Assembly (NCBI GenBank): GCA_036520615.1
Contig: DATDJI010000059.1
Span: 14,691 to 78,690 of the forward strand
DNA length: 64,000 nucleotides
Reading direction: 5' to 3'
Source of the DNA: CAMCXE01 sp036520615
Lineage (GTDB): Bacteria; Pseudomonadota; Gammaproteobacteria; Pseudomonadales; Cellvibrionaceae
Under the pieces are notes generated by a model. The model had not been told where the DNA came from and searched no databases. It saw only the letters and a list, made by a program, of their open reading frames with translations. Of the stretch, positions 18,120 to 26,425 are shown piece after piece (position 1 is the first letter of the stretch; each line of letters starts with the position of its first letter). Both the position numbers and the translations under genes were made by a program.

Positions 18120-18758
18120 ATGCTAAATACCATCGCGCTGTTTTCGTCGATTCCCGCCGAGCGCTTAGCTCCCTTAGAGCAACAATTTAACCATCGCACC
18201 TATCCGAAAAATACCATTCTGTTTATGGAAGGCGACACAGCGGGCCAGCTGTATATTATCGAATCTGGCATGGTAAGCGTGTACACCGATGGCGCAGATG
18301 GCAAACAATTAATTTTAAATTTTTTATCCGATGGCGATTGTTTTGGTGAATTATCGCTACTGGATAATAAGCCGCGCTCAGCCTCCGTTATGACGCTTGC
18401 AGACAGCAAAATCTGCTCTATTACGCGCGAAGCTTTTAAAGCTTTTTTGCGCGACAACCCTGATTTATATGACGCACTTATTTGCGAGCTAGCAGGCAAA
18501 GTTCGTCAATTAACCGAAAACGTTAAAGATATGGCACTGCTTGATGTTTACGGCCGCGTTGCCCACACGCTTGAGCGTTTAACCGGCGATAACAATCGCG
18601 TTACCATCCCTAAATTAACCCACCAGGATATCGCTAACATGGTGGGCGCCTCGCGGGAAATGGTCAGCCGTATCATGAAAGAACTCGTCCTTGGCGGCTA
18701 TATCGAATTGCATCAACGGCATATTGAAATTAAAAAATCTTTTCCCAAGGGCTGGTAA
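18120..18758 (+). CDS. CRP/FNR-family transcription regulator with cAMP-binding residues
   Basis: 212 residues. The cyclic-nucleotide pocket has Gly76-Glu77-Leu78 and Arg86-Ser87 (FGELSLLDNKPRSASV), the same residues that hold cAMP in E. coli CRP. The long dimer helix (about 108-140) is followed by a winged helix with the recognition helix in ANMVGASREMVSRIMKEL (172-189). There is no Cys cluster, so it is not an oxygen-sensing FNR. It is divergent from a CHASE2 nucleotide cyclase, which makes a local cAMP producer-receptor pair likely. No Shine-Dalgarno is seen. It resembles CRP closely but is not in the usual crp context, so a second, specialised paralogue is possible. Confidence 0.88.
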   Translation: MLNTIALFSSIPAERLAPLEQQFNHRTYPKNTILFMEGDTAGQLYIIESGMVSVYTDGADGKQLILNFLSDGDCFGELSLLDNKPRSASVMTLADSKICSITREAFKAFLRDNPDLYDALICELAGKVRQLTENVKDMALLDVYGRVAHTLERLTGDNNRVTIPKLTHQDIANMVGASREMVSRIMKELVLGGYIELHQRHIEIKKSFPKGW

Positions 18759-18776
18759 AACACCTGCAAAGATTAA

Positions 18777-19193
18777 TTAAACCGCACAGCAAGACATTCC
18801 TTTCTGCGGTAAAAAAGCGGTTAAATGTTTACGCCTTTGCAGGTTTCTATCTTCAGGACGCGCTAAATACTGTTCAAATAACACAACTGAATGGGCATTG
18901 TATAAAACTGGAATTTGCACCTCTACGCGGAATTTCTTACGGCGCAATTGGCTCCAGTCGCGGCAGGTAAAATCAGCATTGATCGGCAGGCCTTTATTGA
19001 TAAAGAGCCGGTAAATTGTCTGCTGACGCGCATCTTGCACATCCACCCAAAAACCAATAATCCCCGTAGCCACAGGCTCTGCAGGGTGCGCAACCCCTTT
19101 GGGGATTGGCGCGCGCAATTCTTCGATGGTTTCCAGCTTAATTTTGTTGCCGGTTAAACCAAATTGCAGACGGTAAATATCAAGTTGACTCAT
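18777..19193 (-). CDS. Conserved-looking hypothetical protein, 138 residues
   Basis: I do not recognise a family. The protein is soluble, with no signal peptide or membrane segment, and is predicted mostly beta (QLDIYRLQFGLTG, IIGFWVDVQDARQQTIYRLF), followed by a basic stretch RRKKFRVEV and a C-terminal CC pair (MSCCAV). It converges on the CRP-type gene with an 18-base gap. Codon use matches the neighbours. Real-gene status rests on length, the clean ATG and the tight fit between neighbours. Confidence 0.55.
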   Translation of the reverse strand: MSQLDIYRLQFGLTGNKIKLETIEELRAPIPKGVAHPAEPVATGIIGFWVDVQDARQQTIYRLFINKGLPINADFTCRDWSQLRRKKFRVEVQIPVLYNAHSVVLFEQYLARPEDRNLQRRKHLTAFLPQKGMSCCAV

Positions 19194-19319
19194 GACACTG
19201 CTCCAATTATTTCCTTAGGATGGTCACAAGCTTAAAGGTCAGGGTTATTACAAACAGTGAAAAATTCACAGCTAGAATTGTGATTTTTTACCCTTAACCT
19301 CAGCTACCAGAATTTAATA

Positions 19320-19712
19320 TCAGATAATCGGCCCATAACGTTCGGCGTCGCGCACGCCTTTTTGCACGTATTTAACCCACACAATAAAACTTACGCACAC
19401 AGTCATTGCACAGGCAAGCTGCCAGAACTTAGGTGGCAAAATCAGCCAAAAGCCTTGGTTTTTAATCAGCGAGGAAAAGCTCGATACACAAAACGGCATA
19501 ATAAATAGCCGCCGGGTTTGCCAAGGATCAGAGGCGACGCGACGCACGCTCAATTGCAAAGCAATGCCGATGACCAGGCTAATGCCAACAGAATTCAGCC
19601 ATAGACGCGGGCTGAAATCAAAATAAAAAGCCACGATTACGCAGTACCAAAGCAGATAACACCAGAGAATTAGCTTGCCATTAGTAAGAGTGCGAAAGTA
19701 ATTCAACAGCAT
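19320..19712 (-). CDS. Small integral membrane protein of unknown function
   Basis: 130 residues from the ATG at 19712 (MLLNYFRT); a TTG at 19733 would add seven residues, and neither has a good ribosome site. Four hydrophobic segments are visible (about 12-27, 33-53, a weaker one around 73-95, and 98-115), with a basic connecting loop (RRVASDPWQTRRLF) that should be cytoplasmic. No family recognised. It stands alone between two non-coding spacers. Confidence 0.5.
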   Translation of the reverse strand: MLLNYFRTLTNGKLILWCYLLWYCVIVAFYFDFSPRLWLNSVGISLVIGIALQLSVRRVASDPWQTRRLFIMPFCVSSFSSLIKNQGFWLILPPKFWQLACAMTVCVSFIVWVKYVQKGVRDAERYGPII

Positions 19713-19753
19713 AACAAGGCAATCGATTAACAAACCTTAAGTCTGGAGAAGCA

Positions 19754-19858
19754 TTTTTAGGAACTATTGCAGGGCCGAACAGCCGGCGACGACTACATTA
19801 GATATTCATGCGTTGTCGCACTCGCCGGATCCACACGTAAGCGGAGCGTTCCTAAAAA
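19754..19858. repeat. Nested inverted repeat, about 105 bp
   Basis: The outer arms are a perfect 11-bp pair, TTTTTAGGAAC (19754-19764) with GTTCCTAAAAA (19848-19858). Inside them is a perfect 7-bp pair, CCGGCGA (19783-19789) with TCGCCGG (19822-19828). It sits just past the 3' end of psd. It could be a REP/MITE-like element or a structured 3' end; no copy was noticed elsewhere in the window. Confidence 0.5.
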
Positions 19859-19907
19859 CTCAACTACCTCGGCGCCATATAGAGGATGTTTAGACTTTTC
19901 CACTCAA

Positions 19908-20762
19908 TTAACTAACGAGCTGCCCTATTGCCTCACCCATAACCACCACAGAACCGGCTTTAAGATCTTCCCGCCAACGCCCATTCCCTTTAGGCAACAA
20001 CACAATTGCGGTAGAACCCAGCAAAAAGCGGCCCATTTCATCTCCCTTGGCCAGATTCACTGTTGGCGCTGTACCAAAATGCGTACTGCGAATGACATTA
20101 CGCGTTGGCGCAACCACTCCAGCCCAAGGAGTTTCAATACTAGCCACAATCATTGCGCCCACTAAAACCACGGCCATAGGGCCATAGTCAGTTGCAAAGT
20201 GGCAGACAACGCGCTCGTTCCGCGCAAACAAGCGCGGTACCAGGCCTGCAGTCATCGTATTGACGGAGAATAAATCACCGGGAATGTGCACCATGCGCAC
20301 CAGCTGCCCGGCTAAGGGCATATGCACTCGGTGGTAGTCCTTAGGCGACAAGTACACGGTTGCAAACAAGCCGTCAGCAAATACTGCGGCTAAATCCTCT
20401 TGGCCACCTAATAATTCCAGCAGGCTGAAATCTTGCCCTTTAGCTTGGAACACCCGGCCGTTTTTTATCTCACCTAGCTGGCTAATAGCCCCATCAGCTG
20501 GACACGCTACTTCGCCTAAGCCTGAGCATATAGGGCGCATACCCGGCTTCAAAGCGCGCGTAAAAAAAGCATTAAAGTGCGCATAAGTGCGCGGATTTTC
20601 TTCCTGCGCTTGGCTCATATCCACGTTATAGCGGGCTATAAATTTTTCGATAAAAAGGTTCTTTACAAATCCCCATTGACAGCGCGCCACCGCGCCAATA
20701 AGGCGGGATAACAAAGCCTGGGGAACAAGATATTGCAGCGCAATAAACACGTAGGGATGCAT
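19908..20762 (-). CDS. psd: Phosphatidylserine decarboxylase proenzyme
   Basis: 284 residues, standard length for type I PSD. It converts phosphatidylserine to phosphatidylethanolamine at the inner membrane. The proenzyme cleaves itself within LGST, before Ser250, which becomes the pyruvoyl group. Asp90 (CPADGAIS) and His147 (KDYHRVHMP) complete the self-cleavage triad. AGGA lies about eight bases before the ATG. On the minus strand the order is rsgA, sulfurtransferase, psd, next to divergent orn, as in pseudomonads but without the motAB genes found there. Confidence 0.96.
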   Translation of the reverse strand: MHPYVFIALQYLVPQALLSRLIGAVARCQWGFVKNLFIEKFIARYNVDMSQAQEENPRTYAHFNAFFTRALKPGMRPICSGLGEVACPADGAISQLGEIKNGRVFQAKGQDFSLLELLGGQEDLAAVFADGLFATVYLSPKDYHRVHMPLAGQLVRMVHIPGDLFSVNTMTAGLVPRLFARNERVVCHFATDYGPMAVVLVGAMIVASIETPWAGVVAPTRNVIRSTHFGTAPTVNLAKGDEMGRFLLGSTAIVLLPKGNGRWREDLKAGSVVVMGEAIGQLVS

Positions 20763-20814
20763 GAGATGGATCCTAATAGGGGGTTAAAATTGATGTGCAC
20801 GGGCCAAACTCGTC

Positions 20815-21636
20815 TTACGAATCTGCGCCTGTGGATTTGGGTGTATCCGGCTGATTACCCCATTCTGCCCAACCGCCATCGTATGCGGCGATATTAAGGC
20901 CCAGGGCTTTACCCACTAAATAGCTAAAACCTGAGCGATGGTGGGACTGGCAATGAGTGACAATCGGCCGCGCAGGGTCAAGCCCAGCCTCGATAATACG
21001 TGCGAGAGCATTGCTGCGAATGCGATATCCGCGTGCAGGATCGTACACATCCGACCATTCCAAGTGCCTTGCGCCAGGTATATGCCCTGCGTACAAGGAT
21101 GCGCGGACGCTGCCTTGATATTCTGCTCGGCTGCGGGCATCCCAAATCTGGATATCGGCGAATTCACGCAACAACTGCGGCATCTCTATCCGGCATTGCG
21201 GATGCAATTGGCGATGCTGAGGGGAGATCGCTTGCGGCTGATTAATCACTTGCTCAAGCGGCACACCTGTACTCAAACACGCGCGCAGACCGCCGTTAAG
21301 GTAATACACAGGTGCGTGGCCAAGCAGATCCAATGTCCATAACAAGCGCCCCGCCCAACCGCCGCCCTCGTCATCCATAACTAACACCGGCCGCTGCGGG
21401 TACAACCCAAGGCAATCGAACAAGCGGTTTAATTCGCTTAAATGCGGCGGCTTGCCCGGCACAGGAGCTGTTCCACAAAGTAAAAATTGCGCCGGCAGCC
21501 AGAGCGCTCCCGGCCAATGGCCAGCCTCATATTGCGCCTGGCTTGAGCAATCAAGAATTAATGTGCTGGCGGGTAATACTGCCGCTTGTTCCGCTTCGAG
21601 TACCCATGGGGCAAAGGTGGAGGTTACGGAGGTCAT
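20815..21636 (-). CDS. Tandem-rhodanese sulfurtransferase
   Basis: 273 residues with two rhodanese domains. The N-terminal one (about 15-125) lacks a catalytic Cys in its loop (MDDEGGGWAGR). The C-terminal one (about 150-265) has the active Cys229 in CQSHHRSG (229-236). The loop differs from the CRKGVT type of bovine-like thiosulfate sulfurtransferases and from the CGSGVTA type of mercaptopyruvate enzymes, so the sulfur donor is uncertain. The start overlaps the rsgA stop by four bases (ATGA), so the genes are translationally coupled. The equivalent in P. aeruginosa at this position is rhdA. Confidence 0.88.
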   Translation of the reverse strand: MTSVTSTFAPWVLEAEQAAVLPASTLILDCSSQAQYEAGHWPGALWLPAQFLLCGTAPVPGKPPHLSELNRLFDCLGLYPQRPVLVMDDEGGGWAGRLLWTLDLLGHAPVYYLNGGLRACLSTGVPLEQVINQPQAISPQHRQLHPQCRIEMPQLLREFADIQIWDARSRAEYQGSVRASLYAGHIPGARHLEWSDVYDPARGYRIRSNALARIIEAGLDPARPIVTHCQSHHRSGFSYLVGKALGLNIAAYDGGWAEWGNQPDTPKSTGADS

Positions 21637-22613
21637 GTCAAAGAGCTTTTGGGTGTCGTCAAACTCTGGCTGGCCAGAATTTGCTGGTAACTGGTGAATC
21701 GATCAAGGCTAATCGCCCCCTCATCCCGCGCCTGATTGAGCGCACAGCCCGGGTCATGCTGATGTAAACAATTGCGAAATTTACAGCGCCCTAAAAAGTC
21801 TTCGAATTCTATGAACCCCTGGGCAACCTGCTCCGGGCTTAAATGCCCTAAACCAAACTCGCGGATTCCCGGGGAATCAATACACTGCCCGCCGCTGGCA
21901 AAGTGATAAAGACGCGCATGGGTCGTTGTATGGCGCCCCTTAGCCACGCCTTCTGACAGCTCGCCAATTTTTATCGACTGCTCCGGCAATAACGCTTGTA
22001 GTAGAGAGGATTTCCCTACTCCAGACTGCCCCACCAGAATGCTGGTGCCAGTGGCCAAAACGGCTTGAAGGGGCGCAAGGCTTTGCGAATCTTGCGCGGA
22101 AACCGTCAAACAGGTGTAACCGAGGGTTTGATAACTCGCTGCCAGAGCGAGCATCGGATGGTCAGGCTTTAACAGATCACTTTTGTTTAACACCAACACC
22201 GGGCGAATATCCAGCGCATGCAAAGCCACCAGATATCGGTCAATTAAATTGGCGTGGGCCACCGGCTCAGGGGCGAGCACAATCAGCGCGCAGTCCACAT
22301 TCGCGGCTACCAGTTTCAAATTACCAAAACTATCCGGTCGCTGAATACAATTGCGGCGCGGCTTTAGTGCGACGACGACGCCGGTGGGTTCGCCAGGCTG
22401 CCAAATTACTCTGTCGCCAACGGTTAACGGCGGCAGATTGGCCCTAAGGTGGCAGCGGTGGCGCTCCCCTGTGGCGCAATCTTGAACCTCCGCCTGCTGG
22501 CGCAAAGGCGAAATAACTAATCCCTCACTGCCATTGCAATCCCCCGCAAGCTCCTGGGTGTTTTGGTGGGCGATACGGCGGGTCTGTTGCAAACTGAGGC
22601 GGCGTTTAGTCAT
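21633..22613 (-). CDS. rsgA: Ribosome small-subunit-dependent GTPase RsgA
   Basis: 326 residues. An OB-fold (about 35-100) is followed by a circularly permuted GTPase: G4 NKSD (143-146) precedes G1 GQSGVGKS (195-202) and G3 DSPG (246-249). The C-terminal zinc site uses Cys277, Cys282, His284 and Cys290. It checks late 30S assembly and releases RbfA. It is divergent from orn, an arrangement conserved in many gammaproteobacteria. Confidence 0.96.
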   Translation of the reverse strand: MTKRRLSLQQTRRIAHQNTQELAGDCNGSEGLVISPLRQQAEVQDCATGERHRCHLRANLPPLTVGDRVIWQPGEPTGVVVALKPRRNCIQRPDSFGNLKLVAANVDCALIVLAPEPVAHANLIDRYLVALHALDIRPVLVLNKSDLLKPDHPMLALAASYQTLGYTCLTVSAQDSQSLAPLQAVLATGTSILVGQSGVGKSSLLQALLPEQSIKIGELSEGVAKGRHTTTHARLYHFASGGQCIDSPGIREFGLGHLSPEQVAQGFIEFEDFLGRCKFRNCLHQHDPGCALNQARDEGAISLDRFTSYQQILASQSLTTPKSSLT

Positions 22614-22706
22614 GGAGTACCAAATTAGGTAAAAAGGGGGCGTCAGTTAAACGGAGGCGCTAAACTTGGCGCCATTGTAGAGAAAAATTTAATCAGGAGT
22701 ACCCTT

Positions 22707-23261
22707 ATGTCCGCCCAACTACCCAGTGACAGTCATTTAATTTGGATCGATTTAGAAATGACTGGCTTAAATCCAGAGCGCGACGTCATTATCGAGATCG
22801 CCACACTAGTCACCGATAAAGACCTAAATATTCTCGCTGAAGGACCTGTCTATGCCATTAACCAACATCCCAGCACGCTCGCAGCCATGGATGATTGGAA
22901 TACCCAACAACACGGCGGCTCCGGGCTGGTAAAACGTGTATTAGAAAGCACCATTAATACCCGCGAAGCGGAAATTAGCACGCTTGCGTTTTTAAACCAG
23001 TGGGTTGTGCCCGGAAAAAGCCCTATGTGCGGCAATTCAATCTGCCAGGATCGGCGCTTTTTAGCCCATTATATGCCGCAGCTGGAACAATTCTTTTCCT
23101 ACCGCAATTTAGATGTGTCCACGTTAAAAGAACTTGCCCGCCGCTGGAAGCCAGAAATAGCTAAAGGCTTAACAAAAAAAGGCAGTCATTTGGCTATGGA
23201 TGACATTCTTGATTCAGTCGCGGAGTTAAAATATTACCGAGAGCATTTTATTGCATCGTAA
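22707..23261 (+). CDS. orn: Oligoribonuclease
   Basis: 184 residues, a DEDDh 3'-5' exoribonuclease. Asp15 and Glu17 are in IWIDLEMTGLNP and the C-terminal His-Asp pair is in HLAMDDILDSV. It degrades di-nucleotides, including pGpG from c-di-GMP breakdown, which fits with an HD-GYP gene in the same window. AGGAG precedes the ATG. Length and context (next to rsgA) are canonical. Confidence 0.97.
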   Translation: MSAQLPSDSHLIWIDLEMTGLNPERDVIIEIATLVTDKDLNILAEGPVYAINQHPSTLAAMDDWNTQQHGGSGLVKRVLESTINTREAEISTLAFLNQWVVPGKSPMCGNSICQDRRFLAHYMPQLEQFFSYRNLDVSTLKELARRWKPEIAKGLTKKGSHLAMDDILDSVAELKYYREHFIAS

Positions 23262-23470
23262 CGCACAAGAAAATCAGCGGAATTTATCCACGCAACGGCA
23301 AAGCCTGAAATAACTAAAAATCGTGGCGTATTGCAGAATTATAGTGATCAACAATCTGCAAATTAATTAATTGATTTAAACAGAAGCTCTGAAAACCTAG
23401 CCAGCTGACTCTGACTAGGTGAATCTATCGGCAGCTAACAGCGTAGCGTGGAGGATTCGTTAAATATACA

Positions 23471-24973
23471 TCAAGCTACTGCAGCGGTAGTACATTGAAA
23501 ACTCTGCGCAACCTCTCCATCACAAATTGAATCCAACTTTACGTCAAAACCCCAAAGGCGGTGGATGTGTTTTAGCACCTCTTGAGCGGAGGCATCTAAA
23601 GGCTGGCGATTGTGTTGAATATGCTGCAATGTTAACGAGCGATCACCGCGCACATCCACACTAAATACCTGAATATTAGGCTCCCGGTTGCCTAAATTAT
23701 ATTGCGCGGAAAGCGCTTCTCGTACAGCCTTATATCCGGATTCATTGTGAATGGCCGTAATATCGATAGAACCATTACGATCATCATCCAAGATACAGAA
23801 CAGCTTTAAATCGCGCATAATTTTAGGTGATAAAAACTGCAAAATAAAACTTTCATCTTTAAAATTACGCATCGCAAAATCTAATGTAGCAATCCAATCA
23901 CTACCGGCAATATCTGGAAACCAATGCCGATCTTCCTCAGTAGGATTTTCACAAATGCGCCGAATATCTTGCATCATCGCGAACCCCAACGCATATGGAT
24001 TAATACCGTTGTAATATTTTGCGTTATAGGGCGGCTGATAAATAACGCTAGTGTGAGATTGCATAAATTCCAAAATAAAGCCATCCGTTACCAATCCGCG
24101 GTCATATAAAGTATTGATTAATGTGTAATGCCAGAATGTTGCCCAACCCTCGTTCATCACCTGAGTTTGACGCTGAGGATAAAAATACTGAGCTATTTTG
24201 CGCACGATACGCACGACTTCGCGCTGCCAAGGCTCCAATAACGGAGCATGTTTTTCAAAAAAATACAGCAAATTTTCCTGTGGCTCTTCAGGGAAACGAA
24301 TTTTTTTCTGCTGATTTTTTTTCTGCTCATCTGCAGGAATTGTCCGCCACAAATCATTCACTTGGCGCTGCAAATATTCTTCTCGCTCCTTTTGCCGCGC
24401 CTGTTCTTTATGCGCTGACAAAGGATATGGACGCTGGTAACGATCCACTCCATAACTCATAATTGCATGGCAGGAATCTAATATCGCCTCCACCGCCGCC
24501 ACACCATGTTTCTCCTCACACTGGGAAATATAGTTTTTCGCAAACACTAAATAGTCAATAATCGATGACGCATCTGTCCAGGCGCGGAATAGATAATTCC
24601 CCTTAAAAAATGAGTTATGGCCGTAACAGGCATGGGCGATTACCAACGCCTGCATCATCATGGTATTTTCTTCCATAAGATAGGCAATACAGGGATTTGA
24701 ATTAATTACAATCTCATAAGCAAGCCCCATTTGTCCGCGTCTATAGGATTTCTCTACATTTAAAAATTGTTTGCCATAGGACCAATGGCTATACCCCAAA
24801 GGCATACCGACAGACGCATAAGCATCCATCATTTGCTCGGAACTAATAATTTCTATCTGATTCGGATAGGTGTCTAAGCGAAATTCTTTCGCCACTGCCG
24901 CGATAGCCTTGTCGTAGGCTTCAATTAATTCAAAACTCCATTCCGAACCGGTAGAAATGGGATTTTTTTCCAT
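23471..24973 (-). CDS. ycgB: SpoVR/YcgB family protein
   Basis: 500 residues, the full length of the SpoVR family, with the recognisable MNEGWATFWHY and YNINPYALGF-like (GINPYALGFAMMQDI) motifs. The biochemical role is unknown; in enterobacteria it is a sigma-S-dependent stationary-phase gene that works with YeaG and YeaH. It starts two bases after the yeaH stop and is the last gene of the yeaG-yeaH-ycgB operon. Confidence 0.94.
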   Translation of the reverse strand: MEKNPISTGSEWSFELIEAYDKAIAAVAKEFRLDTYPNQIEIISSEQMMDAYASVGMPLGYSHWSYGKQFLNVEKSYRRGQMGLAYEIVINSNPCIAYLMEENTMMMQALVIAHACYGHNSFFKGNYLFRAWTDASSIIDYLVFAKNYISQCEEKHGVAAVEAILDSCHAIMSYGVDRYQRPYPLSAHKEQARQKEREEYLQRQVNDLWRTIPADEQKKNQQKKIRFPEEPQENLLYFFEKHAPLLEPWQREVVRIVRKIAQYFYPQRQTQVMNEGWATFWHYTLINTLYDRGLVTDGFILEFMQSHTSVIYQPPYNAKYYNGINPYALGFAMMQDIRRICENPTEEDRHWFPDIAGSDWIATLDFAMRNFKDESFILQFLSPKIMRDLKLFCILDDDRNGSIDITAIHNESGYKAVREALSAQYNLGNREPNIQVFSVDVRGDRSLTLQHIQHNRQPLDASAQEVLKHIHRLWGFDVKLDSICDGEVAQSFQCTTAAVA

Positions 24974-24975
24974 GA

Positions 24976-26256
24976 CTAAGCCGCCTTCTTGTGAAATAAA
25001 TCGCGAAAGACAGGATAAATATCCGCTAAAGATTGTATCTGACGCATAGCAAAACTATTGGGGAAGCTATCTTCTACTTGTTCGTAAGAGCGCCAAAGAG
25101 CTTGGTGATCGCGCGGGGTGATTTCAATGTAAGAAAAATATTGCACTTTTTGCATTATTTGCTCGACCAACATTTTATAACAGACGGAAGAATCATCATT
25201 CCAATTATCTCCGTCAGACGCCTGTGCACAATAAATATTCCACTCTGAAGTGGGAAAGCGCGCGTCAATTATCTCATCCATTAGCCGCAAAGCACTGGAT
25301 ACAATTGTTCCACCTGTTTCGCGGCTATAAAAAAACTCCTGCTCATCCACTTCTTTAGCGCTCGTGTGGTGGCGAATAAATACTACTTCGGTGTGGCCAT
25401 AACTGCGCTGTAAAAAAAGATATAGCAACAAGAAAAAACGTTTCGCTACGTCTTTAGTAGCCTGATCCATTGACCCTGAAACATCCATAACGCAAAACAT
25501 AACCGCCTTAGAGCTGGGTACTGGATGCTTGACCTGCAAATTATATTTAAGGTCAAAATCATCCAACCAGGGAACGCGTTTAATCCGCGATTTAAGGCCA
25601 GCAATTAGCTGCTCTAATTCGCGGCGGCGCACCGTAACTAAAGCCTCATCTTCTGAACTCTCAACTAATGCAGCCAATTCCTCCTCAAAGGCGCGCAACT
25701 GCTTGCGCTTTTGGCCGGTTAACGCCATGCGCCGAGCATTGGCCGCTCGCAATGAACGCACGATATTAACTTTGCCTGGATTGCCCTCATTGGCAATGCC
25801 TGCACGGTGGTATTTAAATTCTTCACCACCGGTTAATTGCCTCTTGACCAGATTTGGCAACTCCAAATCTTCAAACATATAATTTAAAAACTCCTCCTGA
25901 GTAATTTGAAAGACAAACTCATCCTCTCCCTCGCCCGAGTCGGAGGCATCGCCCTTGCCGCTGCCAGAGCCTCCGCCACCCTCGGGGCGCTGAATTTTAT
26001 CTCCAGATACAAATTCTTTATTACCAGGTAATACTCGATTGCGTACCCCGCCTTGACCATGGTGAAAATTCGGCTCGCTTATATCTCGAGAAGGAATACT
26101 AATTTGCTCGCCCGAATCAATGTCTTTTATCGAACGTTTATCAACAGCCTGCTGTACCGCCTTTTTTATGTGATCGCGATAACGATCCAAAAAACGCTGT
26201 CTATTAACTGTGCTTTTGTTTTTGGCATTCAACCTGCGATCTACGACGTAGCTCAC
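24976..26256 (-). CDS. yeaH: YeaH/YhbH family (DUF444) VWA-like protein
   Basis: 426 residues. The N-terminal half is charged and contains a Gly/Ser-rich linker (GGGGSGSGKGDASDSGEGED, around 95-112). The C-terminal half is a von Willebrand A-like domain with a MIDAS motif, DVSGSMDQ. The start is GTG at 26256, chosen because GGAGAG lies five bases upstream. The protein is the usual partner of the kinase PrkA/YeaG, encoded upstream on the same strand, in starvation and stress responses; its target is unknown. Confidence 0.93.
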   Translation of the reverse strand: MSYVVDRRLNAKNKSTVNRQRFLDRYRDHIKKAVQQAVDKRSIKDIDSGEQISIPSRDISEPNFHHGQGGVRNRVLPGNKEFVSGDKIQRPEGGGGSGSGKGDASDSGEGEDEFVFQITQEEFLNYMFEDLELPNLVKRQLTGGEEFKYHRAGIANEGNPGKVNIVRSLRAANARRMALTGQKRKQLRAFEEELAALVESSEDEALVTVRRRELEQLIAGLKSRIKRVPWLDDFDLKYNLQVKHPVPSSKAVMFCVMDVSGSMDQATKDVAKRFFLLLYLFLQRSYGHTEVVFIRHHTSAKEVDEQEFFYSRETGGTIVSSALRLMDEIIDARFPTSEWNIYCAQASDGDNWNDDSSVCYKMLVEQIMQKVQYFSYIEITPRDHQALWRSYEQVEDSFPNSFAMRQIQSLADIYPVFRDLFHKKAA

Positions 26257-26346
26257 GCGGCTCTCCTAATTAAATTTGTTTATGCCCGGACGAGAGACTG
26301 AACCCGCCTATCATTTTGGTCTTGCCGTGGCCACTGAGCATCCAAT

Positions 26347-26366
26347 CTGCGCGCTCCTTCGCGCAG
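26347..26366. other. Hairpin between yeaG and yeaH
   Basis: CTGCGCG, six-base loop, CGCGCAG, perfect seven pairs, in the 169-base gap between the two genes. There is no T-run, so it is more likely an mRNA processing or stability element than a terminator. Confidence 0.4.
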
Positions 26367-26425
26367 CCCAAAGAAAATTTGTAATCTCCACTAATGCCCG
26401 TTGTTCTGTGATGTTTTTAAACGCA

